Positions 6,657 through 9,440 of a DNA stretch of 9,440 nucleotides are shown here, piece after piece. The notes under the pieces are model-generated. The model had not been told where the DNA came from. It did not search any database and was given only the letters and a program-made list of their open reading frames with translations. The position numbers and the translations under genes are program-made. This stretch comes from JACMLD01 sp040007355 (GTDB lineage Bacteria; Bacteroidota; Bacteroidia; Chitinophagales; Chitinophagaceae): NCBI GenBank assembly GCA_040007355.1, contig JBDTVE010000043.1, positions 1-9,440 on the forward strand, given 5' to 3'. Every line of letters starts with the position of its first letter. Positions within the stretch are counted from its first letter, which is position 1.

Positions 6657-6744
6657 CCTTGCCAGGGTATGCTTTGTCAAGGCTTCTATTTGTTTACAGT
6701 AGTGATGGCACCGCCGCTCCGCCAACGCCGGTTGCACGGGCGGT
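6657..6744. other. Structured intergenic stretch between transketolase and sugar dehydrogenase genes
   Basis: The 274-nt gap 6578-6851 holds no confident gene. Its middle has several inverted repeats: CCTTG (6657-6661) with CAAGG (6678-6682), and ACCGCC (6710-6715) with GGCGGT (6739-6744). Inside the second pair, CAAC (6723-6726) pairs with GTTG (6731-6734) around GCCG. The right half is clearly richer in G+C than the flanking intergenic DNA. Open frames crossing it on both strands lack family features, and one starts only with GTG. It may be a non-coding element, an untranslated leader for the sugar dehydrogenase mRNA, or a degenerate repeat. No TAnnTTTG box was found for the minus strand here. 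Confidence 0.3.
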
Positions 6745-6799
6745 AATCATCTCACAATGCCCATTACGAGACACTCGGATATTAAAAACAATTACAGTT

Positions 6800-6825
6800 C
6801 TAACGCTATCGCAGACTAAGCGTAG
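6800..6825 (-). terminator. Candidate transketolase terminator hairpin
   Basis: Read on the minus strand, CTACGCT pairs with AGCGTTAG to give a 7-bp stem with one bulged base and an 11-nt loop, starting about 27 nt after the transketolase stop. A T-rich stretch containing TTTTT follows about 14 nt later rather than at once, so it is a weak intrinsic terminator candidate. Confidence 0.35.
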
Positions 6826-6851
6826 TAGGTGACTTTGAGACAGGAACAATC

Positions 6852-8849
6852 TTATGCGAGCAGGGTTTTTACCCTGGCAATAATATTTTCGGTACTAAAC
6901 CCGAATTCTTTCATGACTTGTTCGCCCGGGGCCGACTCGCCAAACCGGGTGATACCAATGATATCGCCCTCATCGGTTACATATTTGTTCCAGCCCACCG
7001 GCGACCCGGCTTCCACCGCCAGCCTTTTCCGTATGTTTTTGGGAAACACCTGCTGCCGGTATGCCTCGTCCTGTTTTTCAAATAGCTCCCAACTGGGCAT
7101 ACTAACCACGCGGGCGGAAATGGACAAGGCTTTTAATTGTTCCTGGGCTTCCAATAAAAGGTGCACCTCGCTGCCGGTGGCTATCAGTATAATTTTGGGC
7201 GCTCCTTCACAATCAGAAAGAATATAGGCACCACGTGCAAGATTAGCTGCTTTTGCATATTTGTTCTGGTCAATAATGGGTATTTCCTGGCGGGTCAACA
7301 CCAGTACTACCGGACCGCCCTTGTGTTCAATTGCCACACGCCAGGCTTCAACCGTTTCATTGGCATCGGCGGGCCGTATGACCACCAGGTTGGGGATGGC
7401 CCTTAAAGATATTAACTGTTCTACGGGTTGGTGGGTGGTTCCGTCTTCACCAAGTCCAATACTATCGTGCGTGTAAACAAAGATGGGGCGAATTCCCATA
7501 ATGGCGGCCAGGCGGATGGGCGGTCGCATATAATCGGAGAAAATAAGAAAGGTGGCGCCATAAGCGATGATGCCCTTTGTGAGTGCCATACCGTTGAGTA
7601 CCGCGCCCATGGCATGTTCTCGGATACCAAAATGAAAATTCCTGCCGCCATGTTCCGTAGCGCTAAAGGAAGGATATCCTTTTAACAGGGTATCGGTAGA
7701 GGGTGCCAGGTCTGCCGCACCACCCATCAGTAAAGGCAGTTCAGCCGCTATGCTGTTCAGGGTTTGCCCAGATGCTTTACGGGTAGCCATGCCTTTTGGA
7801 TCCGGTTTAAATACCGGTAAACCTTTTTTCCAGCCTGCGGGAAGTCCGCCTGCACGTAACAATTCATACTCTGCGGAAAGTTCGGCATAACTTGTTTTGT
7901 ACTTTTCATACAGGTCTTTCCAATCCTTTTCTTTTCGTATACCGGCCTCCCCTTTTTTCCTGTAATAATCTAATACTTCTGGAGGCACCACAAAACTTTC
8001 GCCGGGGTTAAATCCAAAATTTTCTTTTACCAGTTTCACCTCTTCCTTTCCTAACGGCGACCCATGAGCGGACGCGGTATCTACTTTATTGGGGCTGCCA
8101 AACCCGATATGCGTGCGTACTTTTATCAGGGATGGTCGCTTGGTTTCTTTTTTTGCATTTTCAATGGCGGTGGCAAGCGCACTCGTATCGTTGCCATCTG
8201 GCACGGCTTGTACATGCCAGCCATAGGCCCGGAAACGTTCGGCCACGTCTTCGCTAAAAGCCAGTGAAGTATCGCCTTCAATGGTAATTTTATTATCATC
8301 ATACAAATAAATAAGATTACCCAGTTTAAGATAACCCGCCAGTGAAGCCGCTTCCGCGCTAATACCCTCCATCAGGTCGCCATCGCTGCAGATGGCGTAC
8401 ACCCGGTAATTGAATAGTTCAAAACCAGGCCGGTTATAACGCGAAGCAAGGTACTGCTCTGCGATGGCCATACCTACGCCATTTGCAAATCCCTGTCCCA
8501 GCGGACCGGTGGTGGCTTCAATACCGGCCAGCAAACCATATTCGGGGTGACCGGCAGTTTTACTGTGTAATTGGCGGAAATTTTTAATATCATCCAGGCT
8601 TATATCATAACCTGTTAAATACAAAAAACTGTATTGTAACATGCAGGCATGTCCGGCTGATAATACAAACCGATCCCGGTTGGGCCATTCCGGATCACGG
8701 GGGTTATAGTTCATCGCATTGGTCCATAAAACATGGCCTACCGGCGCCAGTCCCATGGGTGTGCCAGGGTGACCGGAATTGGCTTTTTGCACAGCGTCTG
8801 CGGCCAGTACCCGTACGGTATCAATGCCCGTTTTTTCTATTGCTTCCAT
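6852..8849 (-). CDS. tkt: Transketolase, full length
   Basis: A 665-residue transketolase, the thiamine diphosphate enzyme that moves two-carbon ketol units between sugar phosphates in the non-oxidative pentose phosphate pathway. Length and domain order are standard. The N-terminal cofactor domain has SGHPGTPMG (25-33, His27), SAGHACM (64-70, His67), AGHPE (99-103, His101), TTGPLGQG (113-120) and the ThDP/Mg motif SDGDLMEG (155-162, Asp156) ending at DDNKITIEGD (184-193, Asn186 and Ile188). The pyrimidine-binding domain has GIREHAMG (408-415), with Glu411 as the catalytic glutamate that activates the cofactor, and HDSIGLGEDGTTHQP (461-475) with His461, Asp469 and His473. The C-terminal domain begins near 535 and contains LIATGSEV (555-562). 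No active-site residue is missing. The ATG at 8847-8849 gives the normal N-terminus. It is transcribed alone, divergent from the small Tudor-like gene. Only a poor -7 variant, TACATTG (8875-8881 on the minus strand), is seen upstream. Confidence 0.98.
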   Translation of the reverse strand: MEAIEKTGIDTVRVLAADAVQKANSGHPGTPMGLAPVGHVLWTNAMNYNPRDPEWPNRDRFVLSAGHACMLQYSFLYLTGYDISLDDIKNFRQLHSKTAGHPEYGLLAGIEATTGPLGQGFANGVGMAIAEQYLASRYNRPGFELFNYRVYAICSDGDLMEGISAEAASLAGYLKLGNLIYLYDDNKITIEGDTSLAFSEDVAERFRAYGWHVQAVPDGNDTSALATAIENAKKETKRPSLIKVRTHIGFGSPNKVDTASAHGSPLGKEEVKLVKENFGFNPGESFVVPPEVLDYYRKKGEAGIRKEKDWKDLYEKYKTSYAELSAEYELLRAGGLPAGWKKGLPVFKPDPKGMATRKASGQTLNSIAAELPLLMGGAADLAPSTDTLLKGYPSFSATEHGGRNFHFGIREHAMGAVLNGMALTKGIIAYGATFLIFSDYMRPPIRLAAIMGIRPIFVYTHDSIGLGEDGTTHQPVEQLISLRAIPNLVVIRPADANETVEAWRVAIEHKGGPVVLVLTRQEIPIIDQNKYAKAANLARGAYILSDCEGAPKIILIATGSEVHLLLEAQEQLKALSISARVVSMPSWELFEKQDEAYRQQVFPKNIRKRLAVEAGSPVGWNKYVTDEGDIIGITRFGESAPGEQVMKEFGFSTENIIARVKTLLA

Positions 8850-8916
8850 TTTACTTTTTATTCAAAGCCCCAAACAATGTACCAGACAGGATTTGTTTTA
8901 CCAGGTTCGGGGCCGG

Positions 8917-8950
8917 TTGAGAAGAAACGCTTGTTTAGGTTCAATTTTTG
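8917..8950 (+). promoter_or_regulatory. Weak promoter candidate for the Tudor-like gene
   Basis: TTG (8917-8919) is followed after 23 nt by AATTTTTG (8943-8950), which differs by one base from the TAnnTTTG -7 box. It lies 27 nt before the ATG at 8978. The remaining 128-nt divergent gap towards transketolase holds nothing else recognisable. The match is imperfect in AT-rich DNA, so it is tentative. Confidence 0.25.
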
Positions 8951-8977
8951 TATGAATAAGAAGATAAAAAAACATCT

Positions 8978-9193
8978 ATGACTTATTCATTTAAAAAAGG
9001 CGACCATGTAAAATGGAACTCGGAAGCGGGTCATGTGTCGGGAAAAATCATCGGGATACATACGGCGGATTTTGACTACAAAGGCTATACGCATCATGCC
9101 AGTAAAAAAGAACCGCAATATGAAATAAAAAGTGATAAAAGTGATCATATCGCCGTACACAAGGGCCCGGCACTTTCTAAAGCGGGAAAATAA
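8978..9193 (+). CDS. DUF2945 / hypervirulence-associated Tudor-domain small protein
   Basis: A complete 71-residue cytoplasmic protein with no signal peptide. Nearly the whole length matches the DUF2945 (Hva1 Tudor) family: FKKGDHVKWNSEAGHVSGKIIGIH (residues 5-28), an SH3/Tudor-like small beta-barrel start, followed by the family's FDYKGYTHHASKKEPQYEIKSDKSDHIAVHKGPAL. The second half is rich in Lys, His and Asp. The family occurs widely in bacteria and fungi with no established biochemical role; its name comes from a eukaryotic hit and should not be read as virulence. The ATG at 8978 fits the family N-terminus. It is divergent from transketolase with 128 nt between, and is followed 12 nt after its stop by a GC-rich hairpin, so it is probably a single-gene transcript. 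Confidence 0.9.
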   Translation: MTYSFKKGDHVKWNSEAGHVSGKIIGIHTADFDYKGYTHHASKKEPQYEIKSDKSDHIAVHKGPALSKAGK

Positions 9194-9204
9194 ATACCCA
9201 CCGG

Positions 9205-9238
9205 GGCGGCGGCCCATTTGATTTTCGGCCTTCCGCCG
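9205..9238 (+). terminator. GC-rich hairpin after the Tudor-like gene
   Basis: CGGCGG (9207-9212) and CCGCCG (9233-9238) form a perfect 6-bp GC stem. In an alternative, GGCGG (9205-9209) and GGCC (9211-9214) pair with GGCC (9227-9230) and CCGCC (9233-9237) across a small internal loop. The loop contains ATTTGATTTT. The hairpin starts 11-13 nt after the stop codon, where a terminator is expected, but no T tract follows the stem, so termination is inferred from position and stem strength only. Confidence 0.35.
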
Positions 9239-9440
9239 TACAGTTCAATCCATTGCCTGAGAGACCGTTCACCGGAGCAAAATCCATTGCGCGGCATAGC
9301 CTAAACAACCCCAGCCGCTACCCAGCTAAAGAGAGCCTAAACTTTTATTTGGTCTTGCCTCATCCCATTCATCTCCTGATTATTCCGTTCACAGATTGCT
9401 TCATTTCATTTTCAATGAGTACTATGCTTCGTACTTTAAC
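9239..9440. other. Right-edge stretch without a confident gene
   Basis: I see no recognisable gene here. It contains two short direct-repeat pairs, AATCCATTGC (9247-9256 and 9281-9290) and AGCCTAAAC (9298-9306 and 9334-9342). A minus-strand frame is open from the window edge to a TGA at 9369-9371 (23 codons) and could be the tail of a gene lying beyond the window. A plus-strand ATG at 9415 runs off the edge after a few codons. Neither can be judged from the bases available. An inverted pair AGTAC/GTACT (9418-9435) lies at the very end. Confidence 0.4.

Noticed and set aside
6471..6737. Minus-strand open frame across the sugar dehydrogenase start
   Set aside because: It starts with GTG, overlaps the 5' end of a well-supported gene in another frame and has no family features; the upstream part is treated as a structured intergenic element.
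8943..9440. Mobile element or attachment site at the right edge
   Set aside because: No transposase, integrase, terminal inverted repeat or target duplication is visible; the short direct repeats are too small to support this.

Overview
The window looks like chromosomal DNA from a member of the Bacteroidota, most likely a Chitinophagaceae-type soil or freshwater bacterium. Three things point there. A secreted enzyme ends in a type IX secretion (T9SS) sorting domain. There are exact TAnnTTTG -7 promoter boxes and almost no Shine-Dalgarno sequences. The protein set is typical of the phylum: a short CarboxypepD_reg-like secreted protein, a PQQ sugar dehydrogenase of the GSDH family, and an Mrp ATPase without the CxxC motif. 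The family-level placement is inference.

Left part (79-2842, minus strand): three genes read right to left as a probable operon, mrp - paiB-like - glycerophosphodiester phosphodiesterase, with gaps of 47 and 56 nt and no recognisable internal promoter. An exact Bacteroidota -7 box lies upstream of mrp. Middle (2843-4764, plus strand): the 237-nt divergent region carries a second promoter pointing right, to a secreted CarboxypepD_reg-like protein. A 3-hydroxyacyl-CoA dehydrogenase follows, with its own -7 box ending only 5 nt before its ATG. The gene then meets the next one tail to tail across a small hairpin.

Right part (4868-8849, minus strand): a secreted PQQ-dependent sugar dehydrogenase-like protein with a C-terminal sorting domain, a 274-nt intergenic stretch with several inverted repeats, and a complete transketolase. 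Divergent from transketolase is a 71-aa DUF2945/Tudor-like protein (8978-9193), followed by a GC-rich hairpin and about 200 nt without a confident gene up to the window edge.

Together this is mostly housekeeping and central metabolism: Fe-S or P-loop carrier function, pentose phosphate pathway, fatty acyl-CoA oxidation, phosphodiester scavenging and periplasmic or extracellular sugar oxidation. I see no mobile element, CRISPR array, RNA gene, defence system or biosynthetic cluster, and no convincing new multi-gene system. The most interesting points are small: the cysteine-free ATPase domain of Mrp, a probable leaderless mRNA for the dehydrogenase, and two structured intergenic stretches that might be dispersed or conserved non-coding elements. 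Several starts were moved downstream from the longest open frame where that frame began with TTG or preceded an obvious signal peptide.
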